From the NCBI GenBank assembly GCA_038116745.1, contig JAYODW010000003.1:62001-126000 (forward strand): DNA of 64,000 nt, given 5' to 3'. Origin of the DNA: JAYODW01 sp038116745. GTDB taxonomy: Bacteria > Pseudomonadota > Gammaproteobacteria > Ga0077536. Positions 45,169-54,689 of the stretch are shown piece by piece (the first letter of the stretch is position 1; the number at the start of each line of letters is the position of its first letter). The notes below the pieces were generated by a model. It did not search any database, was not told the DNA's origin, and saw only the letters and a program-made list of their open reading frames with translations. A program made the translations under genes and the position numbers.

Positions 45169-45957
45169 ATGCAGGTCACTCAGCTCGGGCGGGTCTTCGT
45201 GAAGGCAACGCGCTTTCTGCATCCGGCAGAGGTGGCGGTGGACGCGGACGGGATCCGGCATGACCGGTCTTTCGGTCTGGTCGAGGCTGACGATCGCTTT
45301 GTCGGCTCGGCGCAACACAGCGAGTTCATTCCACTCACCTTTGAGCTATCGGACGACGCTTCCGAGCTCCAGCTGACGTGGCCGGATGGCAGTTCCCTGT
45401 CGGGTCCAGCAGCGGCAACCGGGCGCGCTTTTGAAATTGATCATCACGGACTCCGCGGGGTAAGCGTGCGCGAGGTGGCGGGTCCATGGCAGGAGGCGCT
45501 TTCTGCGTTTGCCGGGCGTCCTCTGCGGCTGGTGCGCTGTCTTTCTGCCGGCGGCGCTATCGACGTGCTGCCCGTTACCCTGACGACCACCGGCTCATTG
45601 CGGCGCCTCGCCGGAGTGGTCGGTGCGGAGGTCGATGCAGCTCGTTTTCGCGCCGGTATCGTGCTGGCGAACGACGAAGCCCACGCGGAGGACGGCTGGG
45701 ACGGACAGCAGCTGCGGGTGGGCGATGTGTTGCTGCGTATGCGCACTGCGGTGCCGCGTTGCCAGATCACCGGCTTCAATCCGGCATCCGGCATTGCAGA
45801 CCAGGCCGTGATGCAGGCGCTGATCAAGTATCGGGAAAAAGTACACCTGCCGGACGGCATGCTGCCCGACTACGCGACGCCGGGTTTTGCTTCTTATTGC
45901 GAGGTGATCGAACCGGGGCGGATTAAGCTCGGAGACAGCGCCGAACTGCTTCCCTGA
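45169..45957 (+). CDS. MOSC-domain protein
   Basis: 262 residues. An N-terminal MOSC beta-barrel domain (VTQLGRVFVKATRFLHPAEVAVDADGIRHDRSFGLVE) leads into the MOSC core, with FRAGIVLANDEAHAEDGW, GDVLLRMRTAVPRC and QITGFNPASG. The Cys of VPRCQITGF is the expected sulfur-carrying residue. MOSC proteins transfer sulfur to, or act with, molybdenum cofactor, or reduce N-hydroxylated compounds when Mo is bound. It sits 119 bases before a molybdopterin oxidoreductase gene on the same strand, which supports a Mo-related role. Confidence 0.87.
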   Translation: MQVTQLGRVFVKATRFLHPAEVAVDADGIRHDRSFGLVEADDRFVGSAQHSEFIPLTFELSDDASELQLTWPDGSSLSGPAAATGRAFEIDHHGLRGVSVREVAGPWQEALSAFAGRPLRLVRCLSAGGAIDVLPVTLTTTGSLRRLAGVVGAEVDAARFRAGIVLANDEAHAEDGWDGQQLRVGDVLLRMRTAVPRCQITGFNPASGIADQAVMQALIKYREKVHLPDGMLPDYATPGFASYCEVIEPGRIKLGDSAELLP

Positions 45958-46076
45958 AAAGCATCTTTCCTGACTTCTGCGCTCGGGGTGGGCGCTTCGC
46001 GAGCGCGCCACCGGGCCCTGTTGCTAGACTCACAGATGAAACGCAGCAGCGCCGTCACCGCGGAGGGGAGGAAACG

Positions 46077-48203
46077 ATGTCAGCAGTTATGAAATCTACG
46101 CATCACGGAGGCTGTCCCCATGACTGCCCCGATACCTGTTCCATGGTCTTTGAAGTTGAGGACGGCAAGCTGGTGGGTGTACGGGGAAATCCCGAACATC
46201 CGATGACCCGCGGCGGTCTCTGCGTCAAGCTGCGTGACTACGAGAAGCGCCACTACCACCCGGAACGTCTGCTTTATCCGATGCGCCGCACGGGGCCCAA
46301 GGGCAGCGCGAGTTTCGAGCGTATCAGCTGGGAGGAGGCGCTCGATGCGATAGAAAACCGATGGCGGGCCATCATTGACCAGTATGGTGCGCAGGCCATC
46401 GCGCCTTACAGCTACCTGGGACACCAGGGGCTGGTCCACGGTCTGAACGGTGGCGATGCATTTTTTAATCGCCTCGGCGCGACCGTCATGGAACGGACGT
46501 TCTGCGGTGAGGGATCGGCCACCGCGTGGCTCATGACCTACGGTCCGAGCGGCGGACTTGACCCTGAATCATTCCGGCACGCCCGCTACATCGTGATCTG
46601 GGCATGCAATAGCGTGAGCACCAATCTGCATCACTGGCATATCGTCAAAGATGCGCAGAAATCCGGCGCTAAAGTCGTCGTCATAGATGCCTACGCGTCG
46701 CGGACCGCCAAAGAGGCTGACTGGCATATTGCGCCCCGGCCGGGAACTGACGGCGCGCTGGCGATGGCGCTGATCAACGTGCTGTGCGCCGAGGGTCTGG
46801 TCGATCGGGACTATGTCGACAACTACACTGTCGGCTTTGACGAGCTCGCCGAAAGGGCCGCGGACCGCACACCCGAGTGGGCGGCTGATATCACCGGGGT
46901 CCCGGCCGAGGAGATCCGCCGACTCGCGCGGGAGTACGCCGCAACCCAGCCCGCGGCCATGCGTATCGGTGTGGCGCTTGAACGGCATCGTGGCGGAGGC
47001 CAGACCATCCGCGCAGTGTGCTGTCTGCCGGCGCTGACCGGCGCCTGGCGGCACGTCGGTGGCGGGATCCTGGCGATGCCCGTGTGGGAACACCCCTACA
47101 ACTTCCAGGCTATCTGTCGACCGGACTGGATCCCGTCCGGGACCCGCGTCGTGAACAACCTGCAGCTGGGGCGCCTGTTAACGGGTGAGATCCCGCTCGA
47201 CCCGCCCATTAAATCGCTCATGTGCTGGAACTCGAACCCGGTTACACAGGCGCCGGAAGGCGACCGGATCGTAGCCGGGCTTGAGCGTGAAGATCTGTTC
47301 CTCGTCGTGGCTGAACACTTCGTCACGGATGTGGCAGCCTACGCGGACATCCTGCTGCCGGCCTCAATGGGTGCCGAGATGGAAGACATCATTCTGTCCT
47401 GGGGCCACAACTACCTGACATATAACGCGAAATGCGTCGAGTCGCCGGGTGAAGCGGTACCTAACCGTGAGATCTTCCGCCGTCTCGCTGCGCGGATGGG
47501 CTTCGATGAACCGGAATTCCAGTGGTCGGACGGGGAGTGCCTCGAACATTTTGTTGACTGGGCATCGCCGGCCTGTGCCGGTTTCGATCTGACGCATCTG
47601 CGCGAGCACGGGTTCGCGCGTCTGGCGCTGGGCGGTGCTGACGAGCGCGCGCCGCATCGTGAAGGCGCGTTTCCAACGCCCTCCGGTAAGTGTGAGTTCA
47701 AGTCGAGCATTGCCGCGGGCGGTAACTTCGTCGCGCCGCCGTTCCGTCAGATGTACGAGCACCTGCAGGGCGCAGAGCCGCTGGATGCGCTGCCGGACTA
47801 CGTGCCTTCGCGCGAAAGCCCGGCGAGTAACCCGGCGCTGGCCAGGCGCTATCCGCTCAACATCGTATCTCCCAAGAGTCACGGTTTTCTGAATTCCTGC
47901 TACGCCAACATGACTCAGAAGATCCGCGGTCAGGGCGAGCAGTTCGTCATGGTCAGTCCTGTGGATGCCGCTGCCCGCGGTATCAGGGAGGGGGATGTGG
48001 TCCGCGTGTTCAACGATCGCGGTGCGTTCGAAGCCGCAGCGCAGATTACCGCTGATGTGAATCCCGGTGTGGTGGTTGCCACCCTGGGCTATTGGCGACA
48101 GCTGAACCGCGGCACGGTCAACGTCGTCAGCTCAGCAGAGTTTGCCAATATGGGGCACGCGCCGAGTTTTTCTGACAACCTGGTCGAAGTGCAGAAAGCC
48201 TGA
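46077..48203 (+). CDS. Molybdopterin oxidoreductase (CISM family, bis-MGD)
   Basis: 708 residues. N-terminal [4Fe-4S] ligands Cys13, Cys17, Cys21 and Cys49 (GGCPHDCPDTC, GGLC). The Mo-binding region has ERTFCGEGS, where Cys143 is the probable Mo ligand. Further motifs: ARYIVIWACNSVSTNLH, VVVIDAYASRTAKEADWHIAPRPGTDGALA, MGAEMEDIILSWGHNYL, and a C-terminal cofactor-cap domain (RYPLNIVSPKSHGFLNS). No Tat signal, so it acts in the cytoplasm. The ATG follows GGGGAGGAAACG. No electron-transfer subunit lies beside it. The reaction cannot be named; members include reductases and non-redox enzymes. Confidence 0.9.
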   Translation: MSAVMKSTHHGGCPHDCPDTCSMVFEVEDGKLVGVRGNPEHPMTRGGLCVKLRDYEKRHYHPERLLYPMRRTGPKGSASFERISWEEALDAIENRWRAIIDQYGAQAIAPYSYLGHQGLVHGLNGGDAFFNRLGATVMERTFCGEGSATAWLMTYGPSGGLDPESFRHARYIVIWACNSVSTNLHHWHIVKDAQKSGAKVVVIDAYASRTAKEADWHIAPRPGTDGALAMALINVLCAEGLVDRDYVDNYTVGFDELAERAADRTPEWAADITGVPAEEIRRLAREYAATQPAAMRIGVALERHRGGGQTIRAVCCLPALTGAWRHVGGGILAMPVWEHPYNFQAICRPDWIPSGTRVVNNLQLGRLLTGEIPLDPPIKSLMCWNSNPVTQAPEGDRIVAGLEREDLFLVVAEHFVTDVAAYADILLPASMGAEMEDIILSWGHNYLTYNAKCVESPGEAVPNREIFRRLAARMGFDEPEFQWSDGECLEHFVDWASPACAGFDLTHLREHGFARLALGGADERAPHREGAFPTPSGKCEFKSSIAAGGNFVAPPFRQMYEHLQGAEPLDALPDYVPSRESPASNPALARRYPLNIVSPKSHGFLNSCYANMTQKIRGQGEQFVMVSPVDAAARGIREGDVVRVFNDRGAFEAAAQITADVNPGVVVATLGYWRQLNRGTVNVVSSAEFANMGHAPSFSDNLVEVQKA

Positions 48204-48254
48204 ACACGGCCTCAGCCTGCGACCGGCCCTGCGTAAACCTCACCTGCCGCTGAA

Positions 48255-49916
48255 ATGCGCAACGCGCAAAGTGGTTCGGCCGCGATGCCCGTCGGGGCTA
48301 TAGCCCATGTCGATGTGGTCATCGTCGGCGCCGGTTTCGCCGGCCTGCAGGCACTCTATCGACTGCGCGAACACGGTCTCAGCGTGCGTCTGCTCGAAGC
48401 GGGCGATGGGGTCGGCGGGACCTGGTTCTGGAATCGCTATCCCGGTGCACGGGTCGATTTCGAGAGCTTCGAGTACTCGTTCTCTTTTTCCAGCGAGCTC
48501 GAACAGGACTGGTGCTGGTCCGAGCGTTTTCCCGCCCAGCCCGAGCTGCAGCGCTATCTGGAACATGTCTGCGCACGCTTTGATCTGGCTCGCGACATAC
48601 AGCTTGAAGCGCGAGTGCAGGAGGCGATATTCGACGCCGAGTCTTGCCGCTGGCGGCTCCGCACGGAAAACGACGAAACGATTTCCTGCAGCTTCTGCAT
48701 CATGGCCACCGGTCTGCTCTCTGCGCCCAGAGAGCCTGAATTTCGCGGACTTGAGGAGTTCCGTGGCGCGCGCTACCTCACGGCGCGCTGGCCGAAAGAA
48801 TCCGTCGATTTCAGCGGGCTCCGGGTCGGGGTGATCGGGACCGGGTCGAGCGGCGTGCAGGTGATTGGTGCGCTGGCGCGGGAGGTTGAAGAACTGTTCG
48901 TGTTCCAGCGCACCGCGCCTTTCGTGGTGCCGGCTCATAACAGGCCGATGGACTCCGCGTACGAACGTGCGATCAAGGCGCAGTACGCCACCCTGCGGCG
49001 CCACGAGTTCCTGTCCGAAACCGGGATAGGACTGCTCGATGGCGCAGTCGAGGCGTTGCCTTTGCCGCGTCATGTCAGTGCGCTGGCGGTGGATGCGACG
49101 ACACGTGAAGCGGAGTTCGAACGGCGCTGGCGGAACGGCTCGCTGTGTTTTCTGAACGCGTTCAACGATCTCATTTTCGACCTCGAGGCTAACGAGACGC
49201 TGGCGGAGTTCCTGCGCGAAAAAATTCGCGCCCAGATCGATGACCCGGCTCTGGCGCAGAAGCTCCTGCCGCAGGGCTATCCGGTATTTTCGCGGCGACT
49301 CTCGGTCAGCGACGACTACTACGCGAGCTTCAACCGCGGCAACGTGACGCTGGTTGACCTCAACGAAACCCCTTTAACTCGTTTTACGCCTGGCGGGCTC
49401 ACGGTGGGTAAGCGCGAGATAGCGCTCGATGCGGTGATCTTTGCAACCGGCTTCGATGCCCAGACCGGCGCGCTGACGCGGATTGATATCCAGGGACGCG
49501 ACGGGTGCGAGCTGCGCAGCAGCTGGCAGCAGGGGCCGGATAATTACCTGGGACTCATGACCCCCTGCTTCCCGAATCTTTTCTATCTCTGCGGACCGGG
49601 TAGTCCGACCGCCTTTTACCCACCGATCCTGCTGGCTGAATATCAGACAGATTGGTTGATCAAGATCTTTGATGCGATGAAAGCGCGCGGCAAGCGGACT
49701 ATTGAGCCGCGAACCGCAGCGGCGCAACGCTGGCTGCATCATTCACGCGAGATGGCGAACGCGACAGTCTTTCCGCGCGGCCACTCGTGGTACATGGGCA
49801 CGAACGTCGCCGGCAAACCGGTTGGCCTGCTTTCCTACATCGGCGGGTTTACGCAGTACCGCAGCTGGATGGAAGAAACCATCGCCGGTGGTCTGACAGA
49901 CTTCGAAGTGGATTAG
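48255..49916 (+). CDS. Baeyer-Villiger-type flavin monooxygenase, copy 3
   Basis: 553 residues. VIVGAGFAGLQALYRL (FAD), GGTWFWNRYPGARVD, VGVIGTGSSGVQ (NADP), IFATGFDAQTG, Arg of SRRL at the catalytic position. The type I fingerprint reads FRGARYLTARWP, so the His is Leu175. The start ATG 48255 lacks a strong ribosome site; ATG 48285 (MPVGAIAHVD) is an alternative close to the FAD motif. By eye it resembles copy 4 more than copies 1 and 2. It follows the molybdopterin gene by 51 bases and is convergent with the 2OG-oxygenase-like gene. Confidence 0.88.
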   Translation: MRNAQSGSAAMPVGAIAHVDVVIVGAGFAGLQALYRLREHGLSVRLLEAGDGVGGTWFWNRYPGARVDFESFEYSFSFSSELEQDWCWSERFPAQPELQRYLEHVCARFDLARDIQLEARVQEAIFDAESCRWRLRTENDETISCSFCIMATGLLSAPREPEFRGLEEFRGARYLTARWPKESVDFSGLRVGVIGTGSSGVQVIGALAREVEELFVFQRTAPFVVPAHNRPMDSAYERAIKAQYATLRRHEFLSETGIGLLDGAVEALPLPRHVSALAVDATTREAEFERRWRNGSLCFLNAFNDLIFDLEANETLAEFLREKIRAQIDDPALAQKLLPQGYPVFSRRLSVSDDYYASFNRGNVTLVDLNETPLTRFTPGGLTVGKREIALDAVIFATGFDAQTGALTRIDIQGRDGCELRSSWQQGPDNYLGLMTPCFPNLFYLCGPGSPTAFYPPILLAEYQTDWLIKIFDAMKARGKRTIEPRTAAAQRWLHHSREMANATVFPRGHSWYMGTNVAGKPVGLLSYIGGFTQYRSWMEETIAGGLTDFEVD

Positions 49917-49926
49917 CCGTGACCTT

Positions 49927-50529
49927 TCAGCTCGTGCGCAGGTTGAATGAGACCGATACGCGGAGCTCGTCGGTCAGATTCGGCGTGACCCAGTGCTTGA
50001 GCCAGCCAGGGAAAAAGAGAATCTCGCCCTCGCGTGGGGCGACCGAGACGACTCCCTGGGTGAGCTCGGTATCGGCGGAGAGCTGAACGAAACTGCGCCA
50101 GTGGGACGCAGGTGCACCCTCACGCGCATCGAAGAACTGGATCACGCCCTGATCCTCGCGCGACACGCTTAGATAGAGCACCCCGGACAGCAGCGAGTCC
50201 GCGTGCGCGTGCACCGAGTTGAAGTTGAAGCGGCCATTCACGTTGGCCCACAGAATGCCGTTGTCGAAGCGCAGGTCGGGCGCGTAGCTCGGCGCGATCT
50301 CGTTGGCGTACTGGAAAAGTCGTTCGAGTAGCCAGGCAAATTCCGGAAATCGGTACAGGTCGTCTGCGCTCTGCCAGCCGCCGAAATTGGTTTTTGCGAC
50401 GCTGGTTTCGCTTTTTATCAGCTCGCCGATGCGGTCGAGCATGGCCTGACGCATCTGCGTCCAATGCGGCTCGGTCTCCGGCATGCTGGTCTGCCACAGC
50501 GGGGTGTAGAACAGCCGCCTTTCGTGCAT
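49927..50529 (-). CDS. Putative 2OG-Fe(II) oxygenase (TIGR02466-like)
   Basis: 200 residues. The core has SVHAHADSLLSGVLYLS (His107, His109), GVIQFFDAR, REGEILFFPGWLKHWVTPN (His179) and RVSVSFN (Arg190). This resembles the double-stranded beta-helix of TIGR02466 proteins, with candidate iron ligands His107 or His109 and His179, and Arg190 for 2-oxoglutarate. Substrate unknown. It ends 10 bases from the convergent monooxygenase copy 3. Confidence 0.8.
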   Translation of the reverse strand: MHERRLFYTPLWQTSMPETEPHWTQMRQAMLDRIGELIKSETSVAKTNFGGWQSADDLYRFPEFAWLLERLFQYANEIAPSYAPDLRFDNGILWANVNGRFNFNSVHAHADSLLSGVLYLSVSREDQGVIQFFDAREGAPASHWRSFVQLSADTELTQGVVSVAPREGEILFFPGWLKHWVTPNLTDELRVSVSFNLRTS

Positions 50530-50657
50530 CAGCGGTTCCTCGTGGCGCGGGTCTCAGTGGACCGAGGCGGGGAGACGCCTGTGTGGTTCGTCTGCACAGC
50601 GGGGCTGGCGTGAGAGCGGGCGGGGCGCAGATATCCCCCCGCTCCGCGCCCCTGCAC

Positions 50658-51935
50658 TCAAGCCGAGACCGTCTGGTCCTGGGCGGATAGGGTGCATTTC
50701 ACAAACTCGCCGCCTTTCATAATCCCGAGCAGCCGGTCGCGGTCCTGCAGTACGCGCAGATCCTTCGAGGGGTCGCCGTCGACGATCAGGAGATCGGCGA
50801 GCTTGCCCGCCTCGATGGTTCCTAGATCTTCCGACCGCCCCTGGAGCGCGGCCCCGTTTACGGTCGCCCAGCGGATCACATCGAGATTGCTGACGCCGCA
50901 GAGTTCCGGATAGACCGCGAGTTCCTTGGCGTAGTCGCCGTGTGGCATCAACGACCCGAATCCGAAATCGTCGCCGAGGACAATCGGTACGCCGGCCTCG
51001 TCGGCGCGTTTGACGACTTCTGGAAATTCTTCGAGCGTGCGCTCGAGGTCCGGGATCATGGGCGCGAGTCCGGGCGCTTCACCGCTCAGGTAGCCACTGA
51101 CGAGACGGGACGGGAAGTACAAGCTTGGCGCCAGAAAGCTGCCCTTCTCGAGGAAAAGCTCGATACATTCGTCATCCGTTCCGTCTCCGTGATCGACCAC
51201 GTCGATGCCCGCCTGGAGGGCCGCCTTTACGCCCCGCTGGCTGATCAGATGACCACGGATTTTGACGCCGCGCTGGTGAGCAGTGCTCACCGCCATGTTC
51301 AGCTCTTCCTCGGTCATGCTCATCATTTCACGACCGTGCGGCAGGCCATGCCCCCCGGTCGGATAGAGCTTGACGATATCGACGCCGTTTTTGGCTTCCT
51401 CGCGAACTGCTTTGCGAAAATCCTCCGGGCCGTCGCACACGCAGGCCAGTCCCGAGAGACCCAGGCCCCACCACTCGGGATGGGAGTCAACCGAGTCTCC
51501 AGTCGTGACCACATCGCGCCCGCAGGCCATGACCCGCGGTCCCCGGATCAGCCCGCGGTTAATGGCATTACGTAGCACGACATCAATGTAGTGTGCGGCG
51601 CCGGCGCCCACGGACATGGTGTAGCCGCACATGAGCAGCAGCTCAGCGTTCTTGGCTGCGACCAGGGTCAGCATGGTCGGCGGATGCTTGAGATCGATCT
51701 CCTGAATGCTGTTTACGTCATCGTAGGCAGGGTGGTAATGACAGAAGGCCATTCCCGGCATGACGCTCTTGCCACCGAGGTCGAACACCGTGTCTTTTTT
51801 CCGAGGAGCCGGTGCTTTCGCGGCAGGGACGACACGTGAGATGCGGTCACCGGTAATCACAATGACCATGTCATTGCAGGGTTTGTTCAGGCCATCGATC
51901 AGTCGCGCGCCGCGCAGAAAAGTATTGCAAGCCAT
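50658..51935 (-). CDS. Metal-dependent amidohydrolase (imidazolonepropionase/prolidase-like)
   Basis: 425 residues of the amidohydrolase superfamily. The first metal motif is His66-x-His68 (FCHYHP). A Lys suited to carboxylation lies in VDIVKLYPTGG, with His residues in KIRGHLI and VVDHGDGTDD, and the last Asp in IVLGDDFGFG. The C-terminus (NGAALQGRSEDLGTIEAGKLADLLIVDGDP) is the usual composite barrel. No signal peptide. It would hydrolyse a cyclic amide, dipeptide or similar bond. It follows the methyltransferase/MTHFR-like pair on the same strand after 307 bases. Substrate unknown. Confidence 0.87.
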   Translation of the reverse strand: MACNTFLRGARLIDGLNKPCNDMVIVITGDRISRVVPAAKAPAPRKKDTVFDLGGKSVMPGMAFCHYHPAYDDVNSIQEIDLKHPPTMLTLVAAKNAELLLMCGYTMSVGAGAAHYIDVVLRNAINRGLIRGPRVMACGRDVVTTGDSVDSHPEWWGLGLSGLACVCDGPEDFRKAVREEAKNGVDIVKLYPTGGHGLPHGREMMSMTEEELNMAVSTAHQRGVKIRGHLISQRGVKAALQAGIDVVDHGDGTDDECIELFLEKGSFLAPSLYFPSRLVSGYLSGEAPGLAPMIPDLERTLEEFPEVVKRADEAGVPIVLGDDFGFGSLMPHGDYAKELAVYPELCGVSNLDVIRWATVNGAALQGRSEDLGTIEAGKLADLLIVDGDPSKDLRVLQDRDRLLGIMKGGEFVKCTLSAQDQTVSA

Positions 51936-52242
51936 GATTTTCCTCCCCAGGGTTGGTCAACGCTGCTGGAACGATTGTAGGGCCAGCCGTGTGTGAAGCG
52001 GTACCGCGTAGGGGTAGCGGAAATGGAGTTAAGGCAAGGGCATCGCAGTAACGACCAGCCAGCGCCCAGGGGCTCAGTGCTCAGTTCAGGAGACCATGGG
52101 TGTACGACCGGCGTGCCGGTCAGACGCCGAGCGCAAGAGTCGTCGGCTTGGGCAGGCCGTGCTCGATACGGCGCAAAGTCTGCTTTGAAGACGTTCCCGC
52201 AGGTCCAGGGCACGTCTCGTTCGGGTCTGACCGTGCGCAGGC
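51936..52242. other. Intergenic region upstream of the amidohydrolase
   Basis: 307 bases without a supported gene. It holds a 16-base palindrome (52106-52121), reported separately. No T-run terminator for the MTHFR-like gene was found. Confidence 0.4.
52106..52121. promoter_or_regulatory. Palindrome, possible operator for the amidohydrolase gene
   Basis: GACCGGC and GCCGGTC arms, each 7 bases, around a 2-base centre, about 170 bases upstream of the amidohydrolase start. Size and symmetry suit a dimeric repressor, but no regulator gene is next to it, and short GC-rich dyads are common in such DNA. Confidence 0.3.
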
Positions 52243-53145
52243 TCAGGTCGCGGTCTGATGCGAGCGAATCCATTCGGCGGTGCTGATAGCGCCGCCAAAA
52301 CCGAAGACGTGGATCCCGCTGACGTTGCCCAGACGACCCTGGGTACGCTGTGTGGCAATGGCTTCAACCAGCGGTCCCGGGTCGGTGTGCAGCGCCAGTC
52401 GTGCGATCCCTGTTCCCAGCTGGCTGAGCGCTCGGCGGCTGGCGCTCACCCCGCAGAGACGGGCATAGCGCAGAAGTTTGAGCGGATCCGTGGGTCCTGC
52501 AATGCCGACCTGCAGGCCCAGAGTGGGAAACGCCCGTGCGAGGCTTGCGCAGTAGGCGAGCACCCGCTGGGGTGAAAAACAGAACTGCGTGACGATGAAG
52601 GGTTTGATGCCCTGAGCCTCGAGATACTGCACCTTGAGTTCCAGAGTCTGCATCGCCTGGCCCGGGTTGAGATGCGGGTGCCCTTCCGGAAAGCCGGCCA
52701 GTCCAGCCTGGACGATACCGTGATCACGCAGCAGGTCGTCGCGCAGAAAGCTTGAGCAATCTTTATATGGCCCGTCGCTGGCGATGATGTCACCGGCAAT
52801 TAACAGGATCTGCTCTACTCGTGCCGCTTCATGAAGCCGCGACAAAAATTCGGTCGCATCAGCGCGCGAGGCGAGGCGACGCGCCGCGATGTGCGGGACA
52901 GGATTGAAACCGGCGGTGCGAACCCGCTCCGCTGCTTTCACGAGCTCCGCGCTGCTCGTACCTTCCGGCGAAGGGATAAAGATCGACGTGCCTGGCGCGA
53001 GATGGTCGCGAAGCTTCGGGAGCTCGAACAGTGCGCGGGGCAGCAGCTCCAGTGACCAGGGGCCGCTGCTGCCCGGCCGGCCACTCGGTTCTGCATGCTG
53101 CGACGCCGGAGATGGCGCTTCAGGTACGTTTTCGCGAAATGACAT
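52243..53145 (-). CDS. Methylenetetrahydrofolate reductase-like protein
   Basis: 300 residues of the MTHFR barrel family: SLELLPRALFELPKLRDHLAPGTSIFIP, ELVKAAERVRTAGFNPVPHIAARRL, ILLIAGDIIASDGPYKD, AGFPEGHPHLN, FIVTQFCFSPQRVLAYC, LQVGIAGPTDPLKLLRYARLCGV. The APGTSIFIP start and HIAARRL mark it as a divergent member and not the housekeeping MetF. It is FAD-dependent in the family and interconverts methylene- and methyl-tetrahydrofolate. The ATG at 53145 lies inside the end of the methyltransferase gene (26-base overlap), so the two are translated together. The likely partner reaction is methyl transfer. Confidence 0.85.
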   Translation of the reverse strand: MSFRENVPEAPSPASQHAEPSGRPGSSGPWSLELLPRALFELPKLRDHLAPGTSIFIPSPEGTSSAELVKAAERVRTAGFNPVPHIAARRLASRADATEFLSRLHEAARVEQILLIAGDIIASDGPYKDCSSFLRDDLLRDHGIVQAGLAGFPEGHPHLNPGQAMQTLELKVQYLEAQGIKPFIVTQFCFSPQRVLAYCASLARAFPTLGLQVGIAGPTDPLKLLRYARLCGVSASRRALSQLGTGIARLALHTDPGPLVEAIATQRTQGRLGNVSGIHVFGFGGAISTAEWIRSHQTAT

Positions 53146-54523
53146 AAGACTCATCCAGAAACCAGAGGCTGCCGCAGCGCTGGAGTATTTCGCTGGTAGC
53201 GTCCAGATAACTACGGTCGCCAACCACCTGAGCGAGACGTTCGTCCTCAATTTGAGCAACGTAGGTTGCTGCGTTCCATGCGGCGAACAGGGTTGAGGTT
53301 CCGATGCTCTCTGAGATCTCGGTTGGCAGGGTGTGCATGTCGTAGCGGAAGATCGCACGTGAGTCGGCATAAGCGTTGAAATTGAAATCCCGTGCGTCTC
53401 GTCCCAGCGCTCTTCTTACAGCGCGCAGCAGGTCGTGGCGGCTGGTGGTAAAGGGATCTTCACCCGGCCAGATCTGCCGGACTATTTCCATGCCCGGATC
53501 GTTGCCGCAGGAATGGATTCCGAGCAGACGCCCCCCGGGGCCGAGCGCGCGTGTGAGCGGTGAGATGACCCGCTCTGCCTTGAAATCGAGCGATACCCGC
53601 GCGCGGTAAGGCTGCGAGGCGATGATCAGGTCAAAACCGGCGGTCGCGCCGGCCTGCCTAGGGATGACGTCGTGCAGCAGAAACTGGTAATCGCGGCGGT
53701 AAATCACGAGCACGACCGGGCTTTCGTAGACCGGATTACCGGATACCGGACTGGGCCGGGCCTGCCAGGCTTTGGCGAGAAACGGCTCGAGTTCCTCGAT
53801 CTGCTCTGCGAACTGGTGCGCGGTATCCCCTTCCAGAGCAAGTTCCTTCCACACCATAGCGGTGGCTGCACTCAGCGAGCGCGGCGTCAGCCATGGTGCT
53901 TCCGTGTAGTACATGTTGGTCACAACCAGAACCGTGGCCGGGTGTTCCGATAGGCGATCGGCCATTTTCTGCAAGGACAGGCGGACGTCTTCGAGGCTGA
54001 TCTCCTTGCCCACGATATAGAACGGCAGGGTCGGCAGGCGCCTGTGCATTTCCCGCATCACGCTATCGAGCACGCTGCCATCGCCCATGCCGGCATCGAA
54101 AAGACGCAGCGCGGGCGGTCGGGGATGAAGATGGGAGATCTCCAGGCCGACGCGCCTGGCGACGACGGCTTTCTCGCTGCAGGTGTTGACGAACAGGAGG
54201 TACTTCTGTCGGTTATCGAAGAAGCGGAAATTCTGCGAGCGGGAGCGCTGATCGGGCAGAGGTTGCGGCGGTTCGGAAGCGGCGCCGACGTCAATGAGCT
54301 CTGAAAGTTCGTGCGCAGCCGGGGCGGCCGGTGCGGCGCCGTGGCGGGCGAGATACTGGTTCAGTCGCGCCAGAGTAGCCGGCGTGATTCGCGCGCCATC
54401 ACGGAGTCGGCCGACGAATTTACCGTCGTTGACCGCCTGGCGACCGAAGGTTGTCTCTGCGACCCCTCGTTGCCGGCAGAAATCGGCGATTGTCTGCAGC
54501 AGGTTGGCGGCTCGTTCCCCCAC
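53120..54523 (-). CDS. SAM-dependent methyltransferase with N-terminal helical (XRE-like) domain
   Basis: 467 residues. Residues 1-62 (LLQTIADFCRQRGVAETTFGRQAVNDGKFVGRLRDG and following) look like a small helix-turn-helix module. Residues 95-467 hold a class I methyltransferase: LRLFDAGMGDGSVLDSVMREM (Asp143-Gly149), KEISLEDVRLSLQKM, VLVVTNMYYTEAPWLTP, FDLIIASQPYRARVSLDF, LGIHSCGNDPGMEIV. Its end overlaps the MTHFR-like start by 26 bases. The coupled pair suggests a link between folate-bound one-carbon units and methylation of an unknown acceptor. The HTH may be regulatory or only structural. Confidence 0.78.
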   Translation of the reverse strand: MGERAANLLQTIADFCRQRGVAETTFGRQAVNDGKFVGRLRDGARITPATLARLNQYLARHGAAPAAPAAHELSELIDVGAASEPPQPLPDQRSRSQNFRFFDNRQKYLLFVNTCSEKAVVARRVGLEISHLHPRPPALRLFDAGMGDGSVLDSVMREMHRRLPTLPFYIVGKEISLEDVRLSLQKMADRLSEHPATVLVVTNMYYTEAPWLTPRSLSAATAMVWKELALEGDTAHQFAEQIEELEPFLAKAWQARPSPVSGNPVYESPVVLVIYRRDYQFLLHDVIPRQAGATAGFDLIIASQPYRARVSLDFKAERVISPLTRALGPGGRLLGIHSCGNDPGMEIVRQIWPGEDPFTTSRHDLLRAVRRALGRDARDFNFNAYADSRAIFRYDMHTLPTEISESIGTSTLFAAWNAATYVAQIEDERLAQVVGDRSYLDATSEILQRCGSLWFLDESYVISRKRT

Positions 54524-54689
54524 GGTGCCTCCTCGCCCTGGTGTCCATAAATCGATCCTGCAGCGACGAGAAGTGGGATAACAACCACAAAATTTTCAAG
54601 ACCATAAGTGGGATTCATCCCACTGGACGACTCGCTGTGCCCGAGTACTCCGCAGACAGCCGGGGGCCGCCAACAGCCTCGGCGAAGGG

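Noticed and set aside
52258..53296. Short plus-strand frames opposite the MTHFR-like gene
   Set aside because: Antisense shadows; the minus-strand frame carries the family motifs.
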